A stretch of 35,753 bases of DNA from UPXZ01 sp964634605 (GTDB lineage: Bacteria; Bacteroidota; Bacteroidia; Bacteroidales; Paludibacteraceae): assembly GCA_964634605.1 (NCBI GenBank), contig CAZWLJ010000035.1, positions 1 to 35,753 on the forward strand, in the 5' to 3' direction. Position numbers and translations under genes: made by a program. The number at the start of each line of letters is the position of its first letter. The first letter of the stretch is position 1. This document shows, piece after piece, positions 8,474 through 17,061 of the stretch. The notes below the pieces were generated by a model. That model was not told the DNA's origin and ran no database searches. It worked only from the letters and a program-made list of their open reading frames with translations.

Positions 8474-9697
8474 TTAATTCAGCTTCTTATCCAGATTTTT
8501 TTTCAGTGTTTCCAGAAAATCCTGCGTGTTGAGGTATTTGTCAGCAGTCACTTTCTCTCCGTGAACAAGAACTGCCAGATCTTTTGTCATAGCTCCGCTT
8601 TCCACAGTTTCAACACACACCTGCTCCAGCTTTTCACAGAAATCAATCAACGGCTGGTTGTTATCCAGTTTTCCGCGGTGCATCAAACCCTGTGTCCATG
8701 CAAAGATGGAGGCAATGGGATTGGTGCTCGTTTCTTTTCCCTGCTGATGCTGGCGGTAGTGACGTGTCACTGTGCCATGGGCAGCTTCGGCTTCCACTGT
8801 TTTGCCATCGGGGGTAACGAGTACCGACGACATCAGCCCGAGCGATCCAAATCCCTGCGCTACAGTATCAGACTGCACATCACCGTCGTAATTCTTGCAT
8901 GCCCATACGAATCCGCCACTCCATTTCATGGCTGATGCCACCATATCATCTATCAACCGGTGTTCGTAAGTGAGACCTGCCTTCTGAAATTTTTCCCTGA
9001 ATTCGTTTTCATACACTTCCTGAAAAATATCCTTGAAACGGCCGTCATACGCTTTCAGAATAGTATTTTTGGTGGACATATAGAGCGGGTAGTGTTTTGT
9101 CAGAGCCATTTGAAACGATGAACGGGCAAAACCGTATATGGATTCATCCGTGTTGTACATAGCCATAGCCACACCATCACCCCTGAAATTGTAAACTTCC
9201 CACTCCTGAGTCTCCCCGTTTTCATTCGTGAAGGATAATTTCAGGGTTCCACTGCCTTTGATTACTTTATCGGTGGCACGGTACTGATCGCCGAAAGCAT
9301 GACGCCCGATGATAATGGGCTGAGTCCATCCCTGTACGTAGCGGGGAATGTTCGAACATATGATCGGTTCGCGGAAAACGGTTCCTCCCACGATGTTACG
9401 GATAGTACCGTTGGGTGATTTCCACATCTGTTTCAGCCCGAATTCCTCTACACGGGCTTCGTCGGGGGTAATGGTAGCACATTTAATGCCTACGTTGTAT
9501 TTTTTTATGGCTTCAGCAGCTTCTATGGTAACCTGGTCGTTTGTTGCATCACGGTTTTCGATACTCAAATCGAAATATCTGATATCCAGATCAAGGTAGG
9601 GAATTATTAGTTTTTCCTTAATAAAAGCCCATATTATACGGGTCATTTCGTCTCCGTCAAGTTCTGCTACTGGATTTTGTACTTTTATTTTTTGCAT
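8474..9697 (-). CDS. NADP-dependent isocitrate dehydrogenase, type II (eukaryotic-like)
   Basis: A protein of 407 residues of the homodimeric IDH1/IDH2-like subfamily, starting with AELDGDEMTRIIWAFIKEKL. It converts isocitrate to 2-oxoglutarate and CO2 in the TCA oxidative branch. The motif HGTVTRHYR (307-315) aligns with human IDH1, where R314/H315 contact the 2'-phosphate of NADP; the equivalents here are R312/H313, so NADP is the predicted cofactor. ETSTNPIASIFAWTQGL (about 322-338) is also characteristic. It lies downstream of citrate synthase on the same strand with a 103-bp gap containing a hairpin. A second, unrelated isocitrate dehydrogenase is encoded upstream of citrate synthase, which is unusual. 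Called icd2-like here; no symbol assigned. Confidence 0.93.
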   Translation of the reverse strand: MQKIKVQNPVAELDGDEMTRIIWAFIKEKLIIPYLDLDIRYFDLSIENRDATNDQVTIEAAEAIKKYNVGIKCATITPDEARVEEFGLKQMWKSPNGTIRNIVGGTVFREPIICSNIPRYVQGWTQPIIIGRHAFGDQYRATDKVIKGSGTLKLSFTNENGETQEWEVYNFRGDGVAMAMYNTDESIYGFARSSFQMALTKHYPLYMSTKNTILKAYDGRFKDIFQEVYENEFREKFQKAGLTYEHRLIDDMVASAMKWSGGFVWACKNYDGDVQSDTVAQGFGSLGLMSSVLVTPDGKTVEAEAAHGTVTRHYRQHQQGKETSTNPIASIFAWTQGLMHRGKLDNNQPLIDFCEKLEQVCVETVESGAMTKDLAVLVHGEKVTADKYLNTQDFLETLKKNLDKKLN

Positions 9698-9729
9698 AAT
9701 TCTGTTACGTGTTTTTTTTAATAATAATA

Positions 9730-9775
9730 AAATTTGCCAAAAGTTTTCATGTGCTACAAAACGATTGGCAAATTT
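9730..9775 (-). terminator. Hairpin between citrate synthase and type II IDH
   Basis: AAATTTGCCAA (9730-9740) pairs with TTGGCAAATTT (9765-9775), 11 bp, and after a 2x2 internal loop GTTTT/AAAAC adds 5 bp. On the minus strand it is followed by an A/T tail (TTATTATTATT). It could terminate or attenuate gltA transcription ahead of the downstream dehydrogenase. A minus-strand TAnnTTTG match (CAAATTTA at 9769-9776 on plus) overlaps its right arm, so a promoter may be embedded. Confidence 0.6.
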
Positions 9776-9800
9776 ATAAATTCAATCTTAACAGTGATTG

Positions 9801-11153
9801 TCAACGTTCAGCCATTGGAATAAACGATTGTCTCTCACGTACATTCTTATATGCCGGGCGAATGATCCGTTTGCTTGTAAAGTTCAGCTCTTCAATGCGG
9901 TGAGCAGTCCAACCGACGATACGTGCCATTGCGAAGAGGGGAGTGAATACTTCTTCGGGCAGACCAATCGCATCATAAACAAAGCCGGAATAAAAGTCCA
10001 CGTTGATACACGTTTGCTTGGCACCTTCGCCTTTGAAATCCATAAATGTTTTAATTGCACGTTCTTCAACCAGCTCCATCAGCGCGAATTCTTTTTCACG
10101 TCCTTTTTCTCTGGCCAGGTCGCGTGCCATTTCTTTTAAAAGTCCGGCGCGGGGATCGCTCACAGTATATACAGCATGTCCGATACCGTAAATCAACCCG
10201 GTTTTGTCGTGGGCTTCTTTCTTCAGAACACGAAGCAGGTAATCGTCAACTTCCTCCACACTTTCCCAGTTGTAAACATTTTTTTTCAGGTCATCCATCA
10301 TTCCCTTCACTTCGATATTGGCACCACCGTGAAGAGGACCCTTGAGTGAACCAATACCTGCCGCAATGGCAGAATATGTATCAGTTTCTGTAGAACTGGT
10401 TACCCGAACCGAAAAAGTGGAGTTATTACCACCACCGTGTTCTGCATGCAGAATAAGTGCCAGGTCAAGAATTTTCACTTCCAGGTCTGTGTAGTTGTCT
10501 TTGCCCTTCATCATGTAAATAAAGTTTTCGGCAACCGATTTATTCTCATGAGGATGGCGTATGTGGAGTGATCTTCCCATTTTATTGTGCCGGAGCACCT
10601 GATAAGCATAGGCAATGATAGTCGGGAATTTGGCAATCAGATTGATTGACTGTCTGATAAGATTATCCTTTGAAATATCATCCGGATTTTCATCAAAAAT
10701 GTACAATTCCAGAACGCTTCTTGCCAGGATGTTCATGATGTTGTTACCTTTCAGTGAAAGTATACTCATGGTTGTACGATGGTCGAGCGGCATTGTTTTC
10801 ATAATTACATTTCTGAACAGCTCCAGTTCTTCGTTTGTTGGAAGTCCGCCGGAGAGTAGCAGATAAGCAGTTTCCTCAAATCCGAGTCTGTTTTCTTTTT
10901 GAATGCCGTGTACCAGCTCTTCTACATCGAGCCCTCTGTAAAGCAGTTTACCGGGTATTGCCTTTAATCCGCCTTCGGATTTTTTCTCATAACCCACCAC
11001 ATCGCCTACACGGGTAAGTCCGGCTAAAACTCCGGATCCGTCGTCGTTGCGTAATCCGCGTTTCACACCCATCTCTGCAAACAATTCTTTTTTAATGTTA
11101 GTTGTCCGCTTGATGCTTTCGGACAGGTTCTGAATCAGTTCTTTTTCAGTCAT
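9801..11153 (-). CDS. gltA: Citrate synthase
   Basis: A protein of 450 residues that condenses acetyl-CoA and oxaloacetate to citrate. KRGLRNDDGSGVLAGLTRVGDVVGY near the N-terminus resembles the long-form citrate synthases of clostridia and Bacteroidetes. The catalytic regions can be read: EHGGGNNSTF, GPLHGGAN, GIGHAVYTVSDPRAG (active-site His) and NVDFYSGF (active-site Asp), and the C-terminal RIVGWTAHRIEE binds substrate. It lies between two isocitrate dehydrogenase genes on the same strand (gaps of 204 and 103 bp), forming an oxidative TCA block. Aconitase is not in the window. Members of this family can act on propionyl-CoA, but the neighbours favour citrate synthesis. Confidence 0.93.
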   Translation of the reverse strand: MTEKELIQNLSESIKRTTNIKKELFAEMGVKRGLRNDDGSGVLAGLTRVGDVVGYEKKSEGGLKAIPGKLLYRGLDVEELVHGIQKENRLGFEETAYLLLSGGLPTNEELELFRNVIMKTMPLDHRTTMSILSLKGNNIMNILARSVLELYIFDENPDDISKDNLIRQSINLIAKFPTIIAYAYQVLRHNKMGRSLHIRHPHENKSVAENFIYMMKGKDNYTDLEVKILDLALILHAEHGGGNNSTFSVRVTSSTETDTYSAIAAGIGSLKGPLHGGANIEVKGMMDDLKKNVYNWESVEEVDDYLLRVLKKEAHDKTGLIYGIGHAVYTVSDPRAGLLKEMARDLAREKGREKEFALMELVEERAIKTFMDFKGEGAKQTCINVDFYSGFVYDAIGLPEEVFTPLFAMARIVGWTAHRIEELNFTSKRIIRPAYKNVRERQSFIPMAER

Positions 11154-11357
11154 ATTCTTTTATTTATTATTTTGTTGTTTTAAATCCGGTAATAGATATT
11201 TTTATTTTAACACAAAAAGCATAGATTTTGTTTGAGTGGCATTCATATTTCTGTGTCAGGATTTGAAAGTAGATTTTATTGTATTGATAATCAATTATTT
11301 ATTTTGCTTAACCTACGAATTTACAGTGTGCCTGCATGTTTTTGTCTGTCATTTCAG

Positions 11358-12629
11358 TCAGCTTTCAATCAGACGGATAACTTCACTGCTGAATTCTGAT
11401 GTCGTTTTGGTTGTGCCGTTTTTCATGAACCGTGCCAGATCACCGGTTGCAATACCTTGCCCGAATAACTTTTCGAGCGACTGTGTTATCAGTTCACCGG
11501 CTTCATTCCAGCCCATATATTCAAGCATCATTACTCCCGAAAGGAGCATTGAGGATGGATTTGCCTTGTTTTTTCCGGCTATGTCGGGTGCTGTACCGTG
11601 AGTAGCTTCAAAAATGGCGTGACCGGTTTTATAATTGATATTGGCGCCGGGTGCAATGCCAATTCCGCCCACCATAGCCGCCATCTGGTCGGATATGTAG
11701 TCGCCGTTGAGATTTAGAGTAGCTATTACCGAATACTCTTCCGGTTTAAGTAACGTGTTTTGTAAGAATGCATCAGCTATCACATCCTTAATAAATACTT
11801 TACCGTTTGTCACTGCTTCGTTGTATGCCGCTACAGCTTCTTCCAGTCCTTTTTCGGCTTTGATTTTATTGAATCTGTTTTCAGTAAATGTTTCGTTGGG
11901 AAATTCTCTTTCGGCCAGCGCGTATCCCCATTTTTTAAAACCGCCTTCGGTGAATTTCATGATGTTTCCTTTGTGGACCAGGGTTACAGATGGTAGTTTG
12001 TGCTGAATTGCATATTCGATTGCAGAGCGTACAAGCCGCTCGGTGCCTTCCACTGAAACGGGTTTTACGCCTATTGAAGTTGATTCGGGAAAGCGGATTT
12101 TAGCCACTCCCATTTCTTCCTTGAGGAATTTGAGGACTTTTTCGAGTTCGGGAGTACCTGCATTCCATTCTATTCCGGCATAAATATCTTCGGTGTTTTC
12201 CCTGAAAATAGTTACATGTACTTTTTCGGGGTGGAGAAGGGGAGTTGAGACTCCTTTGAACCATCTGACAGGTCGCAGGCAGACATATAAATCCAGTTCC
12301 TGCCTTAAAGCCACATTCAGCGAACGGATACCTTCACCCACAGGAGTGGTGAGTGGTCCCTTAATCCCTACCAGATACTTGCGGAAAGCATCCATTGTCT
12401 CGGCCGGAAGCCAGGTTCCCAGCTTGTTGTAGGCTTTTTCGCCTGCAAGCACCTCTTTCCATTCAATTTTTCTGCTTCCGTTGTAGGTTTTTTCTACTGC
12501 TTTATCTATGATTTGTTTTACCGATGATGTAATTTCCTGACCGATTCCGTCGCCTTCTATATAAGGAATAACCGGATTATCAGGCACTGTCAGTATTTCG
12601 CCCTGTTTGGTTATCTGTTGGTTTGACAT
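11358..12629 (-). CDS. icd: Isocitrate dehydrogenase, type I (Icd-like), predicted NAD+-dependent
   Basis: A protein of 423 residues aligning along its length with E. coli Icd: EGDGIG, TTPVGEGIRSLNVALRQ (S103 matches the E. coli phosphorylation site Ser113), FRENTEDIYAGIEW and VHKGNIMKFTEGGFKKWGY. It oxidatively decarboxylates isocitrate. The cofactor loop reads HGTAPDIAGKNKANP. E. coli Lys344/Tyr345, which bind the NADP 2'-phosphate, are replaced by D349/I350, and Val351 by A356. These are the substitutions known to switch Icd to NAD+. Tyr391 appears to be Gly396, while Arg395 is kept (R400). I therefore predict NAD+ preference. It precedes gltA on the same strand, and a 165-bp gap separates it from yaaA upstream. 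Confidence 0.92.
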   Translation of the reverse strand: MSNQQITKQGEILTVPDNPVIPYIEGDGIGQEITSSVKQIIDKAVEKTYNGSRKIEWKEVLAGEKAYNKLGTWLPAETMDAFRKYLVGIKGPLTTPVGEGIRSLNVALRQELDLYVCLRPVRWFKGVSTPLLHPEKVHVTIFRENTEDIYAGIEWNAGTPELEKVLKFLKEEMGVAKIRFPESTSIGVKPVSVEGTERLVRSAIEYAIQHKLPSVTLVHKGNIMKFTEGGFKKWGYALAEREFPNETFTENRFNKIKAEKGLEEAVAAYNEAVTNGKVFIKDVIADAFLQNTLLKPEEYSVIATLNLNGDYISDQMAAMVGGIGIAPGANINYKTGHAIFEATHGTAPDIAGKNKANPSSMLLSGVMMLEYMGWNEAGELITQSLEKLFGQGIATGDLARFMKNGTTKTTSEFSSEVIRLIES

Positions 12630-12794
12630 GATAAATTGAAGTTAAATTAAATATCAATTTAACGGTTTTATCATGATAAAGTTCGGAAAGGTATTGAATT
12701 TATGTAATTTAAGGGCGGAGCGAGAGGAGGTAATGTTGATTACTTATCCGTGTAGGTATATCAGAAAAGAAATGATAAGTACCTGTAACGGGGT

Positions 12795-13568
12795 TTATCG
12801 TACGAAAACCATTTTGTTATCACCCGATAATTTTTCGCTGTACCAGTATCCTTCAGCCGAAAAGCCTTTCAGGTCTTCCGGATTGCTGATTTTGTTTTGG
12901 GCAATGTAGCGCACCATCATTCCGCGGGCTTTTTTCAGGTAGATGGTAACGGGTTTGAAGCGGTCGGTATCGGGGTAGTACTGCAGAAAATCAAAATCGA
13001 TGACACTTGCTTTCAGCTGCTTCCAGTCAATCATTTTGGTATATTCGGAAGATGCGAGATTGAGTATTACCTTCGGATTGTCCGAACCTTTCAGTGTACT
13101 GGCTATTTCTTCAGTCACTTTCTGTTTCCAGAAAGAATATAAATCTTCTCCGCTTTCGGTGAGAAATTTTGTTTTTACCTCCAGTCTGTATGGCTGAATC
13201 AAATCAAGCGGCCGTAAAGCACCATATAATCCGGTCATCATCCGGAGGTGGTTTTGCAGGTAATTAATATCGTCGTTACTGAGTGTTGCTGCATCAAGTC
13301 CCCGGTAAACTTCACCGTTGTACACGAGGATGGCTTGTTTGGAGTTTTCGGGTGTAAAAGGCATTTCCCACTGAAAATACTTTTCGGCATTCTCACCTGC
13401 CAGTCCGGAACTGATTTTAAGCAGGGCCGAAAGTTCGCTGACAGAGTAGGTGCGAAGCTGTTTTACCAGCATACCGGCTTCTTTCAGGAAAACAGGTTGC
13501 GTGTAATCCGAAATCTGATGCCGGGAATTGAAATTCTGTATTTTAGCGGGTGAAATGAGTGTAAGCAT
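12795..13568 (-). CDS. yaaA: Peroxide-stress protein YaaA (UPF0246/DUF328)
   Basis: A protein of 257 residues, matching E. coli YaaA in length and across the whole chain: MLTLISPAKIQNF, QAILVYNGEVYRGLDA, LRMMTGLYGALRPLDLIQPYRLE, NLASSEY, KKARGMMVRYIAQN and GFSAEGYWY. In E. coli, YaaA limits intracellular free iron under hydrogen-peroxide stress, and the family folds as a DNA-binding HhH-containing protein. The upstream 119 bp hold a heptanucleotide repeat, and the gene is not tightly coupled to its neighbours. No cysteine or metal cluster motif is obvious. Confidence 0.93.
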   Translation of the reverse strand: MLTLISPAKIQNFNSRHQISDYTQPVFLKEAGMLVKQLRTYSVSELSALLKISSGLAGENAEKYFQWEMPFTPENSKQAILVYNGEVYRGLDAATLSNDDINYLQNHLRMMTGLYGALRPLDLIQPYRLEVKTKFLTESGEDLYSFWKQKVTEEIASTLKGSDNPKVILNLASSEYTKMIDWKQLKASVIDFDFLQYYPDTDRFKPVTIYLKKARGMMVRYIAQNKISNPEDLKGFSAEGYWYSEKLSGDNKMVFVR

Positions 13569-13580
13569 ATTTTTAATTCC

Positions 13581-13642
13581 AGGTTCTAAGTTTCAAGTTC
13601 CAAGTTGCAAGTTCTAAGTTCAAGTTCCGGTTTTCAGGTTTT
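13581..13642. repeat. Degenerate heptanucleotide tandem array
   Basis: Nine units related to AAGTTCY lie end to end: AGGTTCT, AAGTTTC, AAGTTCC, AAGTTGC, AAGTTCT, a 6-nt AAGTTC, AAGTTCC, GGTTTTC, AGGTTTT. The array sits between the DUF438 stop codon (13688) and the yaaA start (13568), in the yaaA upstream region. It has the same period as the arrays at 72-161, 14973-15007 and 28321-28341. Confidence 0.85.
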
Positions 13643-13660
13643 AGTAGAAGAAGCAATCTG

Positions 13661-13689
13661 AAAGTCCCCCCGGGGATTCAGGGGGCTTT
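13661..13689. other. Small GC hairpin at the DUF438 gene 3' end
   Basis: AAAGTCCCC (13661-13669) can pair with GGGGGCTTT (13681-13689), about 9 bp with one G-T pair, overlapping the DUF438 stop codon. There is no T-run on the minus strand after it, so a terminator role is doubtful. Confidence 0.4.
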
Positions 13690-14893
13690 ATTTATCCCAA
13701 TCCAGTATCCTCCTGTCGCCTTCCAGTTTCTGAATTTCGCTTATTTCCTGTGTTACTTCAATCACTCCTTTGTATTCATTTTGTTCATTTCGTACTGCAA
13801 AGTACTGAATCAGAACACGTTTGCCGTTTCGCATGCTAATCCAGAAATCGGCCTTGTCCTGTTTTCCTGCTCTGAATGCTTCCACTATTTTTTCCACTAC
13901 ATGCACGCTTTCCTTCGGGTGGCAGTTGTGTACATCGCGTCCGATGACCGCTTTTGTACGGTGAAAAATACGCTCTTTCGGTGTGGAAAAAAACCGGACT
14001 TTGTTGTGCTCATCCACGAAGGTTATATCTACCGGTAAGTGACTGAAAATCAATACAAGTTGCTCAGCGGTAAGTTCACCGCTTCTGAGGTCAATCATGT
14101 TTTCAGGCAATGTATTTCCGGTCATTTCTGCTTCCTGTTTTTTGGGCGGATTCAGGTACGGGAAACCGGATTCCACGCTTTCGTTCCAGAGCGCTTCAAT
14201 TTCGTTTGCCGGGATGAATTTCTGAATGTAGGGATAAAGCAACCGTTCCTCGCGGAAAATAATGGAGTAAATATTATAAAATATATCACCGGTGAGCCTG
14301 TTCAGATGCTTCAGATCAGTTTTTTCCTGAATGAGAATATCCAGCAGCTCGCTGATATTTCGGCGTATATCATCATGAATGGACCACATGACGGTAATAC
14401 ACCGGTAATCTGAAAGATGCTTCTCGGCCAGCGGAAAAAGAATATTTTCTTTTATCAGGTAGTAATCCGTAAACTTCTGAACATCAGACCAGAGAGTTAC
14501 CAGTTGTGATTTGAGTTCTGCAGTAAATTCTTTTTTGTTTATTTCCAGGATATACGGCCGGATTTTGTTCAGGCGGCTGATTACTTCCGCATTGTTCTGA
14601 ATACATATTCCGAAAAAAGTATCTTCGCCGGGTTTTTCATAAGGGAAATCATCCAGCGGGCGGCGTAAGACATTCAGCAGCTTATTGATGCCCGATTTGA
14701 TATCTTCCATCGGGTAACCTGACTCTACAAGCTGATGCACGAAAACAACTACATCGTAGGGTGTAATGGCGGCGATGGTGGTTGGCTGAAACTTGTGAAT
14801 GGTTTCAGATGCTTTTCGCTTGTAAATAATCGCCTCGAAAAGTTCGGTCAGATCTGCCAGCTTTTGAATCTGGTGAGTTGTGAATTCAGACAT
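13688..14893 (-). CDS. DUF438 / hemerythrin-like / PAS domain protein
   Basis: A protein of 401 residues. Residues 1-85 correspond to DUF438, 95-235 to a hemerythrin-like four-helix bundle, and about 275-390 to a PAS domain with the family motif AVIGRDVHNCHPKESVHVVEKI (316 onward) and DFWI. Hemerythrin-like ligands can be read at E149 (YLIKENILFP), H173 (MWSIHDDIR) and E215/E216 (FREERLLYP), but the expected HYxxKEN histidine is Tyr at 144. A sensor or binding role for oxygen, nitric oxide or redox state is inferred from the domain mix. There are no membrane segments or kinase/output domain, so it would act through a partner. The gene stands alone between yaaA and pyrF, with 107 bp before it. 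Confidence 0.85.
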   Translation of the reverse strand: MSEFTTHQIQKLADLTELFEAIIYKRKASETIHKFQPTTIAAITPYDVVVFVHQLVESGYPMEDIKSGINKLLNVLRRPLDDFPYEKPGEDTFFGICIQNNAEVISRLNKIRPYILEINKKEFTAELKSQLVTLWSDVQKFTDYYLIKENILFPLAEKHLSDYRCITVMWSIHDDIRRNISELLDILIQEKTDLKHLNRLTGDIFYNIYSIIFREERLLYPYIQKFIPANEIEALWNESVESGFPYLNPPKKQEAEMTGNTLPENMIDLRSGELTAEQLVLIFSHLPVDITFVDEHNKVRFFSTPKERIFHRTKAVIGRDVHNCHPKESVHVVEKIVEAFRAGKQDKADFWISMRNGKRVLIQYFAVRNEQNEYKGVIEVTQEISEIQKLEGDRRILDWDK

Positions 14894-14972
14894 TGTCGGA
14901 ATTAGAGATTAGAATTCAGAAATTTGAAACTGTAATATGATGTAATCGGTTCTTTGTTATATAGTTGGGAAA

Positions 14973-15007
14973 TTATAATTTATAATTCATAACTCATAAT
15001 TCATAAC
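14973..15007. repeat. Heptanucleotide tandem array overlapping the pyrF stop codon
   Basis: Five contiguous units: TTATAAT, TTATAAT, TCATAAC, TCATAAT, TCATAAC. On the minus (sense) strand each unit ends in TGA or TAA, and the first unit (15001-15007) contains the pyrF stop itself. Confidence 0.9.
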
Positions 15008-15813
15008 AAATGTGACATTTCCTCCTGCACTTTTTTCGCTTCTTCGCGGGCTTTTTGAGCAAAATCCGCTTCGGAGGAAGCGTAGATTATCTGTCGCGAG
15101 CTGTTCACGAGCAAACCGCATTCTTCGTTCATCCCGTATTTCACCACTTCCTGCAGGCTTCCGCCCTGTGCTCCCACACCCGGGACAAGTAAAAAATGAT
15201 CGGGAACTAACTTACGTACGTCAGCCAGCATTTCGGCTTTGGTGGCTCCGACCACGTACATCATATTTTCATCGCTTCCCCAGGTTTTGGATGTTTTCAG
15301 CACCCGTTCAAAAAGTTTTTCCCCGTTTTCTTCCATCATCTGGAAGTCGGAAGCACCTTTGTTTGAAGTCAGAGCCAGCACAATTGCCCATTTATTATCG
15401 TAAGTAAGAAATGGCGAAATACTGTCCTCACCCATGTATGGCGCTACGGTAACAGCATCCACATCCATGTTGCCGAAGAAAGTACGGGCATACATAGCCG
15501 ATGTATTGCCAATATCTCCGCGCTTGGCATCGGCAATGATAAACTGGTCAGGGTAGTTACTCCGGATATATTCCACGGTTCGTTCCAGCACATCCCAGCC
15601 TTCGGTTCCGATGCTTTCGTAAAATGCCAGATTGGGCTTGTACGCCACGCAAAGGTCAGCTGTAGCATCAATTATTCGTTTATTAAACTCAAAAATAGCA
15701 TCGTCTGTTTCATCGAAAAGATGTTCGGGAATTTTATCAACATCAGTATCAAGTCCCACGCAGAGAAATGATTTTTTCCGACGGATGTTGTCGATAAGTT
15801 GTTGTTTGGTCAT
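15001..15813 (-). CDS. pyrF: Orotidine 5'-phosphate decarboxylase (type 2)
   Basis: A protein of 270 residues, the longer subfamily (type 2) of OMP decarboxylase. It makes UMP from OMP, the last step of de novo pyrimidine synthesis. FLCVGLDTDVDKIP begins the TIM barrel, IADAKRGDIGNTSAMYARTFF carries the catalytic D-x-KxxD residues, VAPYMGEDS follows, and VPGVGAQGG is the phosphate-binding loop. The gene starts 52 bp after the prfA stop and is probably transcribed with it. Its last codons and TGA stop lie inside a heptanucleotide repeat, so the C-terminal SHLL is repeat-influenced. Confidence 0.95.
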   Translation of the reverse strand: MTKQQLIDNIRRKKSFLCVGLDTDVDKIPEHLFDETDDAIFEFNKRIIDATADLCVAYKPNLAFYESIGTEGWDVLERTVEYIRSNYPDQFIIADAKRGDIGNTSAMYARTFFGNMDVDAVTVAPYMGEDSISPFLTYDNKWAIVLALTSNKGASDFQMMEENGEKLFERVLKTSKTWGSDENMMYVVGATKAEMLADVRKLVPDHFLLVPGVGAQGGSLQEVVKYGMNEECGLLVNSSRQIIYASSEADFAQKAREEAKKVQEEMSHLL

Positions 15814-15865
15814 ATTTTGAATGTTGTTTGTGGATTTTAATAGTTTTTACCGCTACGTGAAGCAT

Positions 15866-16945
15866 CTACAATTCACTTTCCTTCATTCGTTCCGCATTTT
15901 CGGCTACTGTCAGCTGGTTGATTGTGTCCTGTATGTCGCCGTTCATAAAGGCTGTCAGGTTGTAGATGGTGTAATTGATTCGGTGATCGGTAATACGTCC
16001 CTGTGGGTAGTTGTATGTGCGTATCTTAGCCGAACGGTCGCCGGTTGATACCATTGTTTTCCGTTTGGAGGAGATAGCGTCAATATGTTTCTGATACTCC
16101 ATATTGTAGATTTTTGTTCGGAGCATTTCCATTGCTATTTCACGGTTACCGAGTTGTGTACGGGCCTGCTGGCATACTACAACAATTCCGGTAGGGCGGT
16201 GGGTAAGCTGTACCTTGGTTTCCACCTTGTTGACATTCTGGCCACCTGCTCCGCCCGAGCGCGATGTATGAAAATCAATGTCAGCCGGATTGATCTGCAC
16301 GTCAAACTCGTCAGCTTCTGGTAGTACGGCTACAGTGGCTGCCGAGGTATGTACACGCCCCTGAGTTTCGGTTTCGGGCACACGCTGCACACGGTGCACA
16401 CCACTTTCGTATTTCAGTGTGCCATACACGTTATCTCCTGTTACGGTAAAGATAATTTCTTTGAAACCACCGATAGTGCCTTCACTGTAATCGGAAACTT
16501 CCACTTTCCATCCTTTATTTTCACAGTAGCGGGTGTACATCTTGAAGAGGTCGCCTGCAAAGATCGCAGCTTCGTCGCCTCCGGTGCCTCCGCGGATTTC
16601 CATGACCACATTTTTAGCGTCTTCCGGGTCGGCCGGAATGAGCAAAAATTTAATCTTTTCTTCCAGTTCGGGTATTTTAGGCTCCAGATCATCTAATTCA
16701 GCCCGTGCCATTTCACGCATTTCCACATCGCTTTCGTTGGCAAGAATATCTTTAGCCTCCTGAATTACGGCAAGTGTTGTGGTGTACTCCTTCTGGGCAT
16801 CCATAATCCTTGAAAGCTCGCTGTACTCTTTGTTCAGCTTTATATAGCGTTGCATATCGGCTATCACTGCCGGGTCTGTTATCAACATGGATATTTCTTC
16901 AAATTTATGTTGAAGTCCGTCTAATTTTTCTAAAAGTGATGACAT
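15866..16945 (-). CDS. prfA: Peptide chain release factor 1
   Basis: A protein of 359 residues, the normal RF1 length. It recognises UAA/UAG and triggers peptide release on the ribosome. The codon-recognition loop reads RVPETETQGRVHTSAATVAVLPE, where PET is a PxT-type RF1 tripeptide, and the catalytic GGQ lies in SRSGGAGGQNVNKVETKV, the site methylated by PrmC. It carries the RF1 N-terminal helical domain (LLEKLDGLQHKFEEIS) and no RF2-style frameshift. It is followed by pyrF with a short gap. Confidence 0.97.
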   Translation of the reverse strand: MSSLLEKLDGLQHKFEEISMLITDPAVIADMQRYIKLNKEYSELSRIMDAQKEYTTTLAVIQEAKDILANESDVEMREMARAELDDLEPKIPELEEKIKFLLIPADPEDAKNVVMEIRGGTGGDEAAIFAGDLFKMYTRYCENKGWKVEVSDYSEGTIGGFKEIIFTVTGDNVYGTLKYESGVHRVQRVPETETQGRVHTSAATVAVLPEADEFDVQINPADIDFHTSRSGGAGGQNVNKVETKVQLTHRPTGIVVVCQQARTQLGNREIAMEMLRTKIYNMEYQKHIDAISSKRKTMVSTGDRSAKIRTYNYPQGRITDHRINYTIYNLTAFMNGDIQDTINQLTVAENAERMKESEL

Positions 16946-17061
16946 GAATTTATTTTACAATTTATAAAAAACGACAATTTACACCGGGGTAATTGAGCAG
17001 TAAGACCACTTGCTGCATAATTACGGTTTTTCCCGCTTGTCAATGCTTTAAATATTATTTA

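Noticed and set aside
12673..12909. 78-residue plus-strand frame at the 3' end of yaaA
   Set aside because: Mostly antisense to yaaA, with no domain; the remaining intergenic part is too short to support a gene.
15866..16945. Possible RF2 with programmed frameshift
   Set aside because: The frame is continuous, the recognition tripeptide is PxT-type (PET) rather than SPF, and the N-terminus is that of RF1.
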